Shown here in pieces: positions 43,097 to 60,541 of a stretch of 64,000 nt of DNA (positions are counted from its first letter, which is position 1; each line of letters starts with the position of its first letter). A program made the position numbers and the translations under genes. The notes beneath the pieces were generated by a model. That model was not told the origin of the DNA, did no database searches, and worked only from the letters and a program-made list of their open reading frames with translations. Origin of the DNA: Ralstonia sp. UNC404CL21Col (GTDB taxonomy: Bacteria > Pseudomonadota > Gammaproteobacteria > Burkholderiales > Burkholderiaceae); the NCBI RefSeq assembly GCF_000620465.1, contig NZ_JIBE01000007.1:108884-172883 (forward strand). The letters run 5' to 3'.

Positions 43097-46000
43097 TCAC
43101 TCCACCTTGAACGGATAGCTGGCCGTCTTGCCGTCGCCCTGGAACGCCTTGGCTTCCGGCTGGTACATGCGGAAGTAGCGCACCGGCGGCAGCGCAAAGC
43201 GGCCCGGCAGCGAGAAGCGCACCAGCTGGCGCAGCACGGTCGGGCGCTCCAGGGCGGGCACCGGCTGGTTGTACGAGAGCTGGCCCATTTCATACGCGGC
43301 CTTGCGCTCGAACGCCTGCGCGCCGTTGCCTTCGTTCGGCTCACCCTTCAGCCCGTCGATCTGGATGCCCCACGTGGTGGCTTCCACTTCGGCGCCCGGC
43401 GGCAGCGGCACCTCGACCAGGCCGTAGCGGTACGTGCCCTGGCGCGGCGTCAGCACGACCTCGTCGACGTAGAGCGCGTTGCTGTCGAGCGTGTCGCCCG
43501 GCTTGACCGGCTTGGCGGTAAAGGCGATGCCGCTGCTGCTGGTGTCGGCCGCCGGCTGCTTGGGCGCCTTCGGGTCCGGCTTGGCCGGTGCCGAATCGAT
43601 CGGCTCCAGACGGTACAGCTTGCGCTCCACCGTGATCGGCAGCTTGGAGGCCTCGGCGGCGCGGCTGCGGTACGACACGATGGCCGATTGCGTGGTCACA
43701 TCGGTCGGCGCCGTCGTCAGGTCCAGCGCGGCGGGGGCTTGCGCGCCGGTCCAGCGCCACGTCGGCACACCGACCGGCGAGCGCGTCGCCTGCCAGCCGC
43801 CCGCCGAGACGGCCGGCTGGAGGGTCGCAACGCTGGCGCCTTGCAGGCCGCCCAAACCCTTCTGCAGCCAGACCAGCGCCACCGCGCGATCCATCGTCGG
43901 CATGGCGGCGCTGGCGCGGGCCAGCAGCGGTGCCGGGTCGGCAGCCGAGCGGCCACCGCCCATCAGCAGCAGGCTTTGCACCAGCGGGGAATTGTCGGCA
44001 GCCAACGCATTGCGCGCCGCGATGTCAGCGGAGACCAGCGCTTCCGGCACCGGCTGGCCGACTTGGCGCATCAGCTGTGCCGTCAGCACCGTCGCCACCT
44101 GACGGCCGCGCGGCGAATCCGGCGCCACGAAGATCAGGCTGTCGCCCGCGGCGGGGTCGGCGTCGGCCGACGCCTTGGCGGCCTTGCCGCCGCTGGGTGC
44201 AAGCTCGTTCGCCACGCCCGACAGCGGCGTCGCCACGGGCAAGCCCATCTCGTTGGCAAACCACAGCGCCAGCGCGCGGTGCAGCAGCGGCTCGTTCTGG
44301 CTGGTGCGCTTGTAGGCTTCGAGCACCTGCTTCCAGTTGTCTGCCGGCAGGCTGATGCCGACCGAGCGGCTGGCAAGCCAATCCGCGTAATACGCATACG
44401 ACGTGATCAGCGCGCTACTGGTGGTCAGCTCGCCCCACCAGCCGAAGGTGCCGTTGGTGCCGGCCAGCAGTGCCAGACGCTGGCGTTGCGTGCGCAGCAG
44501 CGCGTCGACGCCTTGTGTGCCGGCTGGGCCGCCGTCGCCGAGGCGCGTGCCGGTGGCCGCCAGACTCTGTTGGGCCAGTGCCAGCGGGATCAGGCGGCTG
44601 GCGGTCTGCTCGGCGCAACCGTACGGATATTCGATGAGGTCATCGGCCACACGAGCAAACTGGCTGGCCGTGTTGCCGACCACGCGCAGACGCACGTCGC
44701 GCGCATCGGCGGGCAGGCCCAGCGGGAGGTGCGTGCCTTGCAGCTGCGTGAGCGGGACGACGTTTTCGCGGTCCGCCAGCCAGCCGGTCGCATCCAGCTT
44801 GAGCGTGGTCTGCAGGCGGTCCGAAACCTTGTCGTCCTGCTTCAGCTCGGCATTCACCACACCCGCCTGCAGCGCCGTGACGGGCGCGTGCAGGTAGTTG
44901 GCGCCGCGCTTGAGCGTCACGCGCTGGTTGATGTTCAGGCCAGCACCCGAGACGATCCAGTCGGCGGTGATGTCCTTGTCGGTCTGGTTAAAGGCGACCA
45001 TGTCCAGGCGCGGCTGATCGCTTTCGCGGAAGCGCTGCGGGCCGGTCCACTTCAGGTACAGCGGCTTGTCGGAGCGGATGCTCGCCGTGCGCTGGCCAAC
45101 GATGCCGTCCGATGCGCCGGTCGTGGACACCGCGCGCACCGTGATGCGCCAGCGCGCCAGCGAATCCGGCATTTTGAAGGTCATGCGCGCACGGCCATCG
45201 GCGCCGGTCTGCAGGTTGGCGACCCAGGCAGCGGTGTCCTTCTCGTCGCGGCGCGGGCGTTCGAGCACCTTCACGCCACGCTCGTTGTGACGGCCGTACG
45301 TGCCGCCCGGCTTGCCCGGCAGCGAGGCGAGCGCGAGGTCATAGCTGATGAAACTCTGGCTCGACGTGGTGCGCACGCTGTTGCGGCGCGGGTGATAGAA
45401 GAAGTCGACGATGCTGGGCGCCACTTCAGGCTGCAGCACGTAGATCATTTCGTCGACCACCGAGACAGTCAGGTTGGCCGGCACAGGCTTGCCCGCCAGC
45501 GCGCTGGTCAGGTCCAGCGTGACGGTCTCGCCCGGCGCGTAGACGGCCTTGTCCGCATGCACGCCCAGGTCCAGCGTCGGTTGCGTGACGACGATGCCGG
45601 CGTTCTGGAACACCATGTCGCCGTCGCGCACGTACAGCACCGAGAACGTCATGTTGGGCGCGAACTCTGCACCGATCTTGATGCGCGCGCGGTACTGCGA
45701 CGGCGTGACCTTCTGCAGGCTCAGCCATTCGCCGCCGCGCGTGAGCAGCGCGTGGCGCTCGACCTTGTCGCGCTCGAGCGTGAGCAGCGCGTCGTCCACC
45801 GGCAGGGGGAACGTGATCAGCGCCTCGGCCGTGTCGCCAATCTGGTAGCGATCGCGGTCGAACACCATCTCGATGTTGCCGGGCACGGTCTGCACGCCGT
45901 CGCCCGCCACCCAGTGGCTCGATGCAGCGAGCAGGTTGCCAGCAGCATCACGCACCGACAGCGTGTACGAACCCGGCTGGTCAAACTTGACCGGGAACGT

Positions 46001-47881
46001 GGCGTTGCCCTTGGCATCCGGCGCGAGCGTGCCTTCGGTGCGGGTACGCGTTTCCAGGCGCACCAGGTCCCACTTGGCGGGCGGCGCGCTGGCACCGCTT
46101 GCGCCACCCACCACCGGCATCGGCGTGAGCGTGAACGACACGTTCTGCCCCGGCGTGGTGAAGTTCGACGTGGTCGACAGCTTGTACGGCGTTGCGCCAC
46201 GGGCGATCAGCAATTCGCGCGTGACCTTCACGCGGTACGCCGCGCCATCGTTGGCAAACACGGTCACGACGTAGCGGCTCGGTTCCTTGGCGGCGGGCAG
46301 TTCCAGCTTGGCGTTGCCGTCGCCATCGGTGACAAGCTCCTGCTGCTCCAGCTTGACGGGGAACAGGCCCGCGTAACGCAGCTCGCCTTCCACCATCGTC
46401 ACCTGTTGCGCGCGCAGGCTGACCGACACCTTGCCGTTCTTGACCGGCTTGCCGTCCGGATAGCGCAGGCTGATCTTGCCCTTGACCGCTTCGCCCGTGC
46501 CGTAGCTGGCCTTGTCGAGCGACAGGTTCACGTCAAAGTGCGGCTTGATGTATTCGGCCACGCGGAAGGCGCCGCCGTATGTGCCGCCGTTGTAGTCGAA
46601 GCGCAGCGAGTAGCCGCCGGCCGGCGCGTTGGACGGCAGCGTAAAGCGCGCGTCAGCGCCCGTCTCGCCCGTCAGGCGCGTGGTCGTCGTAGCCACCGGC
46701 GCACCATTCGGGTCGAGCACTTGCAGCTTGATGTCGCCGGCCGCCGGCGCGGTCGACTCGGTTGCGTTCTTGAAGTTGCGACCGATGAACTTGACGCTGA
46801 CTTCGTCGCCCGGGCGATACAGCGGGCGATCGGTGAAGGCGTACAGCTTGGTGTTGTAGATCTCGCTGTCGTAATAGAAATTCTCGGAGATGAACACGCC
46901 GCCCGCGCGGTCGCTGCCGATCACGTAGCTGCGTTCAGGCGACACGTGGCGCAGGTCGGCCGTGCCGTCCGCTTCGGTGGTGCCTGAGGCCAGCACGCCT
47001 ACGCCGTCTGTCCAGTTCACCGATGCACCGCTGACCGGCTTGCCGCTCTTGCGCTCGGCCGTCCACACCATCATCCCTTGCGACGTGCCCTTGGTGACGG
47101 CCACGGTGTCCGACACGAACAGCAGCGTATGCGCACGGTACGCGCCAATCACGGCTTCAACGATGTACAGACCCGCTGGCAGCTTGCCGACCGGGATCAT
47201 CACGTTGCCGGCGTTCTGCGGCATCCATTCGCTGCTGCTGCCTTCGAGCTTCACGTCCTTGGGCGGCGCGATCGGCTTGGCATCCCAGATCGGGTAGCGG
47301 AAGCGGCCCAGCAGCTCGTAGCCCTTGAGCGGCGCGTATTGCGGGTTGTTCGAGAAGCGCGTGGGCGCGGTCATCTGGTCGCCCATGCTGAACTGCGGCG
47401 CGGTCTCCACGGCCTTGCTGCGTGTGGCGAACGACAACACGCGCTGCCAGGCACGGCGGGCCTGGCGCGTCCAGTTGTCCCACAGATAGGCGAGCGTGTT
47501 GGCCAGGCCTTCGCCCGTGTAGTTGGCCTTGACGTCGATGCGGTGCAGGTTCTTCTGCGCCTTCAGAAACTCCAGCGGCTGCGGCACGCGGTAGACGAGG
47601 ATGTCTGCGCCGCCGTAGCGGGAGAGTTCGTCCTTGTATTCGCGGCCCGGGGCTTCGAGGCGGACCAGCGCTTCCTGATCGGTGCCGTAGCTCGCATCCG
47701 ACAGCAGGAAGAACGGCTGCCCCTTGATCGGCTCGTAGCCGCTGCCCGGTACGTCGAACAGCGTTGGGTTCGGCGCTTCCGGCGCGTCAGCCGCGTGCGC
47801 TGCGGGCACCGAAGTGACCAACGCCAGCACCGTCACGCAGACGGCGGCAACGAGATTGAACGACAGCCAACGGTTGCGCAT
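43097..47881 (-). CDS. yfaS: Bacterial alpha-2-macroglobulin (YfaS type) with CAEQ thioester
   Basis: A 1594-residue periplasmic protein of the alpha-2-macroglobulin family, which traps proteases by a bait region and covalent thioester capture. A signal peptide (about 1-30) has no lipobox, so it is a soluble or loosely attached form. It has several macroglobulin beta-sandwich domains (for example YNTKLYAFTDRPLYRPGDEV near residue 350, a typical MG2 start), then the alpha-helical thioester domain with YPYGCAEQTASRLIPLALAQ; the reactive Cys is about residue 1089 (44615-44617). ATG 47881 was chosen because a typical signal peptide starts there. Its partners are yfaA, yfaT, yfaQ and two yfaP genes. 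Confidence 0.93.
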   Translation of the reverse strand: MRNRWLSFNLVAAVCVTVLALVTSVPAAHAADAPEAPNPTLFDVPGSGYEPIKGQPFFLLSDASYGTDQEALVRLEAPGREYKDELSRYGGADILVYRVPQPLEFLKAQKNLHRIDVKANYTGEGLANTLAYLWDNWTRQARRAWQRVLSFATRSKAVETAPQFSMGDQMTAPTRFSNNPQYAPLKGYELLGRFRYPIWDAKPIAPPKDVKLEGSSSEWMPQNAGNVMIPVGKLPAGLYIVEAVIGAYRAHTLLFVSDTVAVTKGTSQGMMVWTAERKSGKPVSGASVNWTDGVGVLASGTTEADGTADLRHVSPERSYVIGSDRAGGVFISENFYYDSEIYNTKLYAFTDRPLYRPGDEVSVKFIGRNFKNATESTAPAAGDIKLQVLDPNGAPVATTTTRLTGETGADARFTLPSNAPAGGYSLRFDYNGGTYGGAFRVAEYIKPHFDVNLSLDKASYGTGEAVKGKISLRYPDGKPVKNGKVSVSLRAQQVTMVEGELRYAGLFPVKLEQQELVTDGDGNAKLELPAAKEPSRYVVTVFANDGAAYRVKVTRELLIARGATPYKLSTTSNFTTPGQNVSFTLTPMPVVGGASGASAPPAKWDLVRLETRTRTEGTLAPDAKGNATFPVKFDQPGSYTLSVRDAAGNLLAASSHWVAGDGVQTVPGNIEMVFDRDRYQIGDTAEALITFPLPVDDALLTLERDKVERHALLTRGGEWLSLQKVTPSQYRARIKIGAEFAPNMTFSVLYVRDGDMVFQNAGIVVTQPTLDLGVHADKAVYAPGETVTLDLTSALAGKPVPANLTVSVVDEMIYVLQPEVAPSIVDFFYHPRRNSVRTTSSQSFISYDLALASLPGKPGGTYGRHNERGVKVLERPRRDEKDTAAWVANLQTGADGRARMTFKMPDSLARWRITVRAVSTTGASDGIVGQRTASIRSDKPLYLKWTGPQRFRESDQPRLDMVAFNQTDKDITADWIVSGAGLNINQRVTLKRGANYLHAPVTALQAGVVNAELKQDDKVSDRLQTTLKLDATGWLADRENVVPLTQLQGTHLPLGLPADARDVRLRVVGNTASQFARVADDLIEYPYGCAEQTASRLIPLALAQQSLAATGTRLGDGGPAGTQGVDALLRTQRQRLALLAGTNGTFGWWGELTTSSALITSYAYYADWLASRSVGISLPADNWKQVLEAYKRTSQNEPLLHRALALWFANEMGLPVATPLSGVANELAPSGGKAAKASADADPAAGDSLIFVAPDSPRGRQVATVLTAQLMRQVGQPVPEALVSADIAARNALAADNSPLVQSLLLMGGGRSAADPAPLLARASAAMPTMDRAVALVWLQKGLGGLQGASVATLQPAVSAGGWQATRSPVGVPTWRWTGAQAPAALDLTTAPTDVTTQSAIVSYRSRAAEASKLPITVERKLYRLEPIDSAPAKPDPKAPKQPAADTSSSGIAFTAKPVKPGDTLDSNALYVDEVVLTPRQGTYRYGLVEVPLPPGAEVEATTWGIQIDGLKGEPNEGNGAQAFERKAAYEMGQLSYNQPVPALERPTVLRQLVRFSLPGRFALPPVRYFRMYQPEAKAFQGDGKTASYPFKVE

Positions 47882-47889
47882 GAGTTTTT

Positions 47890-48594
47890 CTACCGTGTCA
47901 AAAAGGCCAGACGAAACACGCCGATGAAGTTGGGGTTGCCGCTCTGCGGCTGCCAGCGCGAGTCTTTCCATTGCATCAGTTCAGAAACCGGGACCGCGCG
48001 CAGGCCGTTGTCGGTGCGGGTGACGGTGCCGGTGTGGTAAGCGATGTAGCGATCCATCCAGATCATCAGATGCTGGTCGTCGCCTTGATCGAAGAAGAGC
48101 AGATCGCCCGGGAGCGCCTGGTTGACGTCCTTGGCGACGAAGCGGCTGTTCTGCTGGATGAGCCCAAGCGCCGAGACATACGCACCGGTGCTGCCATCGA
48201 AGCGTGCCCACCGCTGCGTGAGCGTGCGCTGGGCGGGCGTGAGATTCAGCTCGGGCGGCAGTTGCCGTGTGGATTCCGCGTCGCGCATGCCGTTGGCGCG
48301 CAGCCAGCGGGTGTCGTGCGGGCGCAGCGCCTCGCCGGCGGCAAAGCGTACGAGGCCGGCGCAGTCACGGTGCGTCCAGCGCGGGGTCGGGCCTTGGCGG
48401 AGCTGCTCGTTGACGATGCGCACGAACCACGCGCGAAACACGCTCGATTGGTCCGCAGTAAGGGCATCGGTATCGGCGGGCGCCGTGTCGGCCCAGCCCG
48501 ACAGCGCATGTACAGACGGAGCGAGCAGGCAGGCGCCCGCCGCCGTCAACCAACGGCGGCGGTTCAACGCGGCGGCCTGGGCGCGCAAGGTCAT
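47890..48594 (-). CDS. yfaT: YfaT-like DUF1175 protein, NlpC/P60-like
   Basis: A 234-residue exported protein. The N terminus has a twin-arginine-like signal ([11 protein letters not shown]). By eye it matches the NlpC/P60 cysteine-peptidase pattern: [11 protein letters not shown] (Cys78), [11 protein letters not shown] (162-172), HLMIWM (His175) and YIAYHTG (His187). Members of that fold cut peptide bonds in peptidoglycan stems. The ATG overlaps the yfaA stop by four bases, so it is coupled to yfaA. The catalytic reading is inference. Confidence 0.85.
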   Translation of the reverse strand: MTLRAQAAALNRRRWLTAAGACLLAPSVHALSGWADTAPADTDALTADQSSVFRAWFVRIVNEQLRQGPTPRWTHRDCAGLVRFAAGEALRPHDTRWLRANGMRDAESTRQLPPELNLTPAQRTLTQRWARFDGSTGAYVSALGLIQQNSRFVAKDVNQALPGDLLFFDQGDDQHLMIWMDRYIAYHTGTVTRTDNGLRAVPVSELMQWKDSRWQPQSGNPNFIGVFRLAFLTR

Positions 48595-50420
48595 TGCTGC
48601 GTGCTGGTGTTGTCTTCGGAGGCGAGCGCCGCAGGGGCTTGCGCTGCCGTTGCGTCAGCCGGCGGCGGCGTTCCGTCTCCACCGGCAGGCAGGCCGCGTC
48701 CGCTGGAAAGCCACGTCACCGGCACCCAACCGCGCGCCGACGGCACACCGCCGTCCAGCGCCAGCGATACCGGCGCATATCGCGACAACGCCTTGAGTTT
48801 CGGGAACAGATGCGTCTGCGCGGCGTTCAGGAACACCGCTTCCTGATCGGCGGGCAGCGCGGCCCCGGCTTCGCGGCGAACGAGCGGCGCGAGCGACGCG
48901 GGCGTCATCGTCAGGACGATGCGATCGGTCTTGTCCTTCGGCAGGCTATCGGCCACGGCGGGGAAGCGTTTGGCGAGCACCGCCAGGGCGTCTTCGACGA
49001 GACGCGCGTCCGGCGAAAACACCACCACATCGCCCGCAATCGCCAGCGTGACGGGGAAGTAGCGATCGGCCGACAGCTGCGCCGCAAACGGGGCTCCGGC
49101 CGATTGCGCCGTACCGTAGCGCGCGCTGACCGGGCGCTGCCACAGCGTGGCGTTGGCGGGCCCCTGCTTTGTCGTCACCGGCAGGCGCTTGTACGGACCG
49201 GACTTGTCGTCCGCCTGCGCCTTGGCTTCGTACGAACCGACAATCTGGCCGAACAGCGCGCCCAGCGCCGGCTTGACCGCCTCAGCCTGCGACGCCGACG
49301 ACAGCTTCGCCACGAACAACGGCGCCACCAGCGACGACTTGCCGTACCAGCACGCAGCCGCCGGGCCCGCAAATGCATCGCCGACATGCGCGGCGGCTTC
49401 GCTGATCTCCTTGGCATCGCCGGCCACGGACTTCAGCAGCGTGCCAGCGGCTTTCCAGTCAACCGGCAGCGTCGCGCACGCGGCAGGGTCAGACGGCAGG
49501 GCACGCCAGAGCCCGGCGTTGTCCCACTTGGCAGAAAGCCGGGCCGGGTCGATGAGCGCGGCGCTCTGCCAGCCGTTGCCCGCGCCGTCCTTGGCCGTAC
49601 CGAAGTCGAAACGCAACGCTTCAATGCCGGGGAAATACTGCTGATAACCGAAAGACAGATAGTTGGCGCTCACCACGACGTGATGGCCCGTCGGCTCCTG
49701 CGCGGGCAGTGCGTACGCCGTGCCTTGCACATTGCGCTTGCCGGCATCGTCAGAGAACAGCGCCGCCAGCGCGTTCGCCTGCTTGGAAATCGGCTTGCCG
49801 TCCTTGTCCAGCAGCATGCCCGGCTCGGACAGCGCGATCAGCCGGTCGCCCTTGCTGGCAATCAGGATCGAACGCGTGGCTGAAAGCCTGAGCGCATAGA
49901 CCGGCGCGCCCGAATCACCCAGTCCATCGGCGACCTTGCTGAGCTGCGCATCGCTCGTCGCCACGGTGGCGACGGCTTCCAGCGCCTTGGCCAGGCCGTT
50001 GCGCTGCATCGAGAGCACCCAGTAGCGCAGCTTGTCGTCCGGGCCACGCCACAGCATGACGCGCGCGGGCTCGTCAAACACGTGCTTGAGCACCGTCTCG
50101 GCCAGGTCGAGCTTCTGCTCGTACGCCAGGCGGCGCAGCGCACCGGCCACCGAGAGGCGGTCTTCGTTGCCTTCGTAATAGGCGACGAAATCTTCGGTCA
50201 GCACGTCGCGCAGCAGCGGCACACGCAGCACGTCGCGCGGCAGTTGCGACAGGCTCTGGCTGTCGATCAGGGCGTCGGGATAGGTGAGGTCGAGCTGGAC
50301 CTGGCGGGCGTGCAGCGCGCGCGTGCGGCCAAATGGGTGCCAGACCATCTGCACCACCGCCGCGCCGGCAACGACCAGGGCGACCGCACCAACGGCGATC
50401 TGCTTGCGTGTGAGCTTCAT
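48591..50420 (-). CDS. yfaA: YfaA-like DUF2138 membrane-anchored protein
   Basis: A 609-residue protein with one N-terminal membrane helix (about 8-26, [19 protein letters not shown]) and a large periplasmic part without recognised motifs. It ends in a low-complexity Pro/Ala tail ([17 protein letters not shown]). It is the first gene of the macroglobulin locus, and its stop overlaps yfaT. No good ribosome-binding site precedes the ATG. A scaffold or anchor role would fit, but nothing in the sequence shows it. Confidence 0.85.
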   Translation of the reverse strand: MKLTRKQIAVGAVALVVAGAAVVQMVWHPFGRTRALHARQVQLDLTYPDALIDSQSLSQLPRDVLRVPLLRDVLTEDFVAYYEGNEDRLSVAGALRRLAYEQKLDLAETVLKHVFDEPARVMLWRGPDDKLRYWVLSMQRNGLAKALEAVATVATSDAQLSKVADGLGDSGAPVYALRLSATRSILIASKGDRLIALSEPGMLLDKDGKPISKQANALAALFSDDAGKRNVQGTAYALPAQEPTGHHVVVSANYLSFGYQQYFPGIEALRFDFGTAKDGAGNGWQSAALIDPARLSAKWDNAGLWRALPSDPAACATLPVDWKAAGTLLKSVAGDAKEISEAAAHVGDAFAGPAAACWYGKSSLVAPLFVAKLSSASQAEAVKPALGALFGQIVGSYEAKAQADDKSGPYKRLPVTTKQGPANATLWQRPVSARYGTAQSAGAPFAAQLSADRYFPVTLAIAGDVVVFSPDARLVEDALAVLAKRFPAVADSLPKDKTDRIVLTMTPASLAPLVRREAGAALPADQEAVFLNAAQTHLFPKLKALSRYAPVSLALDGGVPSARGWVPVTWLSSGRGLPAGGDGTPPPADATAAQAPAALASEDNTSTQQ

Positions 50421-50628
50421 GGAGGAATCGTCGGCAAGACTGGAGGGGCCGGCGACTTGCAGGAACCTGCTCCGCTGGAGGGCGCGCAGATTGTAAAAAG
50501 TGCCGGTCTATAACCGCGAAATCATAGCGGTTGGCATGTTAAGGCGGGTTAACGTCTCAAGAAAATACGAATCGGGCGACGCCGGTGTTGCGTAGCGTCT
50601 GCACACAGCGCCTAGCCAAAATACGGGC

Positions 50629-50660
50629 AAAAAAAAAGCCCGGCACGTGGCCGGGCTTTG
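50629..50660 (-). terminator. Terminator downstream of rpoC
   Basis: GCCCGGC / GCCGGGC form a 7-base stem with a five-base loop and AAA/TTT extension, followed on the minus strand by nine T. It ends the rpoBC transcript, 21 bases after the rpoC stop. The macroglobulin locus therefore needs its own promoter between 50421 and 50628, where I find no convincing -35/-10 pair. Confidence 0.92.
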
Positions 50661-50680
50661 ATGGTGTTGCAAGCGATCGC

Positions 50681-54910
<4,230 letters not shown>

Positions 54911-54912
54911 TC

Positions 54913-54929
54913 CAAACTCCTTGAGTTTG
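54913..54929 (-). promoter_or_regulatory. Stem enclosing the rpoC ribosome-binding site
   Basis: CAAACTC / GAGTTTG form a 7-base stem with a three-base loop on the mRNA. The rpoC Shine-Dalgarno AAGGAG lies across the loop and 3' arm, so translation may be reduced until rpoB ribosomes or a protein open the stem. Confidence 0.4.
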
Positions 54930-54930
54930 A

Positions 54931-54965
54931 GGCTGGCGCCTTGGTGTGACCCAAAGGCGCCAGCC
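54931..54965 (-). promoter_or_regulatory. Intercistronic hairpin between rpoB and rpoC
   Basis: GGCTGGCGCCTT / AAGGCGCCAGCC form a perfect 12-base stem around an 11-base loop in the 127-base spacer. There is no U tract, so a processing, stability or pausing role is more likely than termination. Confidence 0.55.
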
Positions 54966-55037
54966 CTAAATCTTCGTCAATGGCTGCTGTTACCAGGGCA
55001 TGGCGATGTTGCCGCCACGCCCTCACCGCATCGGCGC

Positions 55038-59144
<4,107 letters not shown>

Positions 59145-59365
59145 GGGATCTCCGAATCATCGCAAGTGCGCGCGACGGACTTAAGGCGATAAGGCACGCC
59201 TGACACTTGAGGTGTTCAGCGACTGGTGACGGGATTTGGCGGTTGGCCGCTACCAACCTCTGGCTGACGGTACTGCGCGCGCCGCCCGCACATGGGCCCA
59301 TGGAGCCCATGCTACGGACGGGGGAGTACCCGACCAAACTTGCCTTCTGCAGTCGGTTCAGAAGA

Positions 59366-59411
59366 CAAACATCAGCGGACTGCGAACTGCCTAGTGTGCC
59401 ACTGATGTTTG
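59366..59411 (-). promoter_or_regulatory. Large hairpin in the rplL-rpoB spacer (candidate RNase III site)
   Basis: A 13-base stem with one C/A mismatch and a 20-base loop. Its length and place between rplL and rpoB match an RNase III processing hairpin as in E. coli. Cleavage is inferred, not shown. Confidence 0.5.
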
Positions 59412-59518
59412 ACCTCTGCTGGCCTTGTCCAGGCCGGCTGCCGGAAAACCCGGCAAAGAGACTTCAACAATACTTACAGCGTGATTTCGGGATCGCTCAA
59501 CAACCGGTCCCACAAGCG

Positions 59519-59560
59519 CAAAAAGGCTGGCGCCGGGAAATCTCCCTTTGCCAGCCTCTA
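59519..59560 (-). terminator. Attenuator-like terminator after rplL
   Basis: AGGCTGGC / GCCAGCCT form an 8-base stem with a loop of about 18 bases, followed on the minus strand by TTTTTG. Because rpoB needs the same transcript, it probably acts as a partial terminator. Confidence 0.65.
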
Positions 59561-59593
59561 TCGCGTACCGGATGCGGCACGCGAGACCTGCAC

Positions 59594-59968
59594 TTACTTG
59601 GCTTCGGCTTCCGCGCCGGCTTCCACCAGCTTCTTCACCAGCTCGTCGGCGGTCTTCTTGTCGACGCCTTCCTTCACGGGCTTCGGTGCGCCATCGACCA
59701 GGTCCTTGGCTTCCTTCAGGCCCAGGCCGGTGATTTCACGCACGGCCTTGATGACGCCAACCTTGTTCGCGCCGGCGCTCTTCAGCGTCACGGTGAATTC
59801 GGTTTGCTCTTCAGCAGCAGCAGCGCCACCAGCAGCAGCCGGACCGGCCACGGCCACGGCAGCAGCCGACACGCCAAACTTCTCTTCGAACGCCTTGACC
59901 AGGTCGTTCAGTTCCATCACGGACATCGCGCCAACGGCTTCCAGGATGTCGTCTTTGGTGATTGCCAT
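59594..59968 (-). CDS. rplL: 50S ribosomal protein L7/L12
   Basis: A 124-residue stalk protein that recruits translation GTPases. The N-terminal dimer domain is followed by the Ala/Gly-rich hinge ([16 protein letters not shown]) and the C-terminal factor-binding domain ([20 protein letters not shown], then [15 protein letters not shown]). It follows rplJ and precedes the spacer to rpoB. Confidence 0.98.
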   Translation of the reverse strand: MAITKDDILEAVGAMSVMELNDLVKAFEEKFGVSAAAVAVAGPAAAGGAAAAEEQTEFTVTLKSAGANKVGVIKAVREITGLGLKEAKDLVDGAPKPVKEGVDKKTADELVKKLVEAGAEAEAK

Positions 59969-60034
59969 TTGAATAACTCCAGAATGTGATTCGGTATCGA
60001 TCGTGCGATCTGTACGCGGTGATGCGGCAGCCGA

Positions 60035-60541
60035 TCAGGCCGCTGCAGCCTCGCCTTCGCCTTGCTTGGCAGCCAGGGCACCCAGGGCGCGGGCAAAGCC
60101 CGACACCGGCGCCTGCATGACGAACAGCAGCTTGCTGAGCAGTTCCTCGCGGCTCGGGATCGTTGCCAGCGCCTTCACGGCGTCGACGTCGAGAACCTTG
60201 CCATCGTACGAACCAGCGCGCAGCACCAGCTTGTCATTGCCCTTGGCGAAATCGTTCAGCACCTTGGCCGGGGCCACTGCGTCTTCGGAAATACCGTAGA
60301 TCAGCGGGCCAGTCAGTTGCTCGGCGAGTTCGGCAAACGGCGTGCCTTCAACAGCGCGGCGTGCCAGCGTGTTCTTCAGAACACGCAGGTAGACGCCTTG
60401 CTGGCGCGCTTGCGCGCGCAGCTTGGTCAGATCGCCAACCGTGATACCGCGATATTCGGCGACGACGATGGTCGAGGCCTTGGCGACTTGCGCCGTTACC
60501 TCGGCCACGACGGCCTTCTTATCTTCGAGATTGAGTGCCAC
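60035..60541 (-). CDS. rplJ: 50S ribosomal protein L10
   Basis: A 168-residue stalk base protein that binds L7/L12 dimers by its C-terminal helix. It begins [20 protein letters not shown] and has [20 protein letters not shown]. In E. coli the L10-L7/L12 complex represses its own mRNA by binding the leader. The gene lies 376 bases after rplA. Confidence 0.97.
   Translation of the reverse strand: MALNLEDKKAVVAEVTAQVAKASTIVVAEYRGITVGDLTKLRAQARQQGVYLRVLKNTLARRAVEGTPFAELAEQLTGPLIYGISEDAVAPAKVLNDFAKGNDKLVLRAGSYDGKVLDVDAVKALATIPSREELLSKLLFVMQAPVSGFARALGALAAKQGEGEAAAA

Larger units (their letters stand above)
59145..59593 (-). other. rplL-rpoB spacer with hairpins
   Basis: This 449-base stretch holds no credible gene. 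It contains, in transcript order, the attenuator-like stem at 59519-59560, a large hairpin at 59366-59411 (CAAACATCAGCGG / CCACTGATGTTTG, one mismatch) and an ATGGGCCCAT palindrome near 59292. The pattern resembles the E. coli rplL-rpoB region, where a partial terminator and an RNase III site set the polymerase-to-L7/L12 ratio. Confidence 0.6.

Noticed and set aside
41204..46987. A 1927-codon plus-strand frame opposite yfaQ and yfaS
   Set aside because: It spans the ends of several minus-strand genes that have signal peptides and motifs; its own translation is low-complexity Arg/Ala/His.
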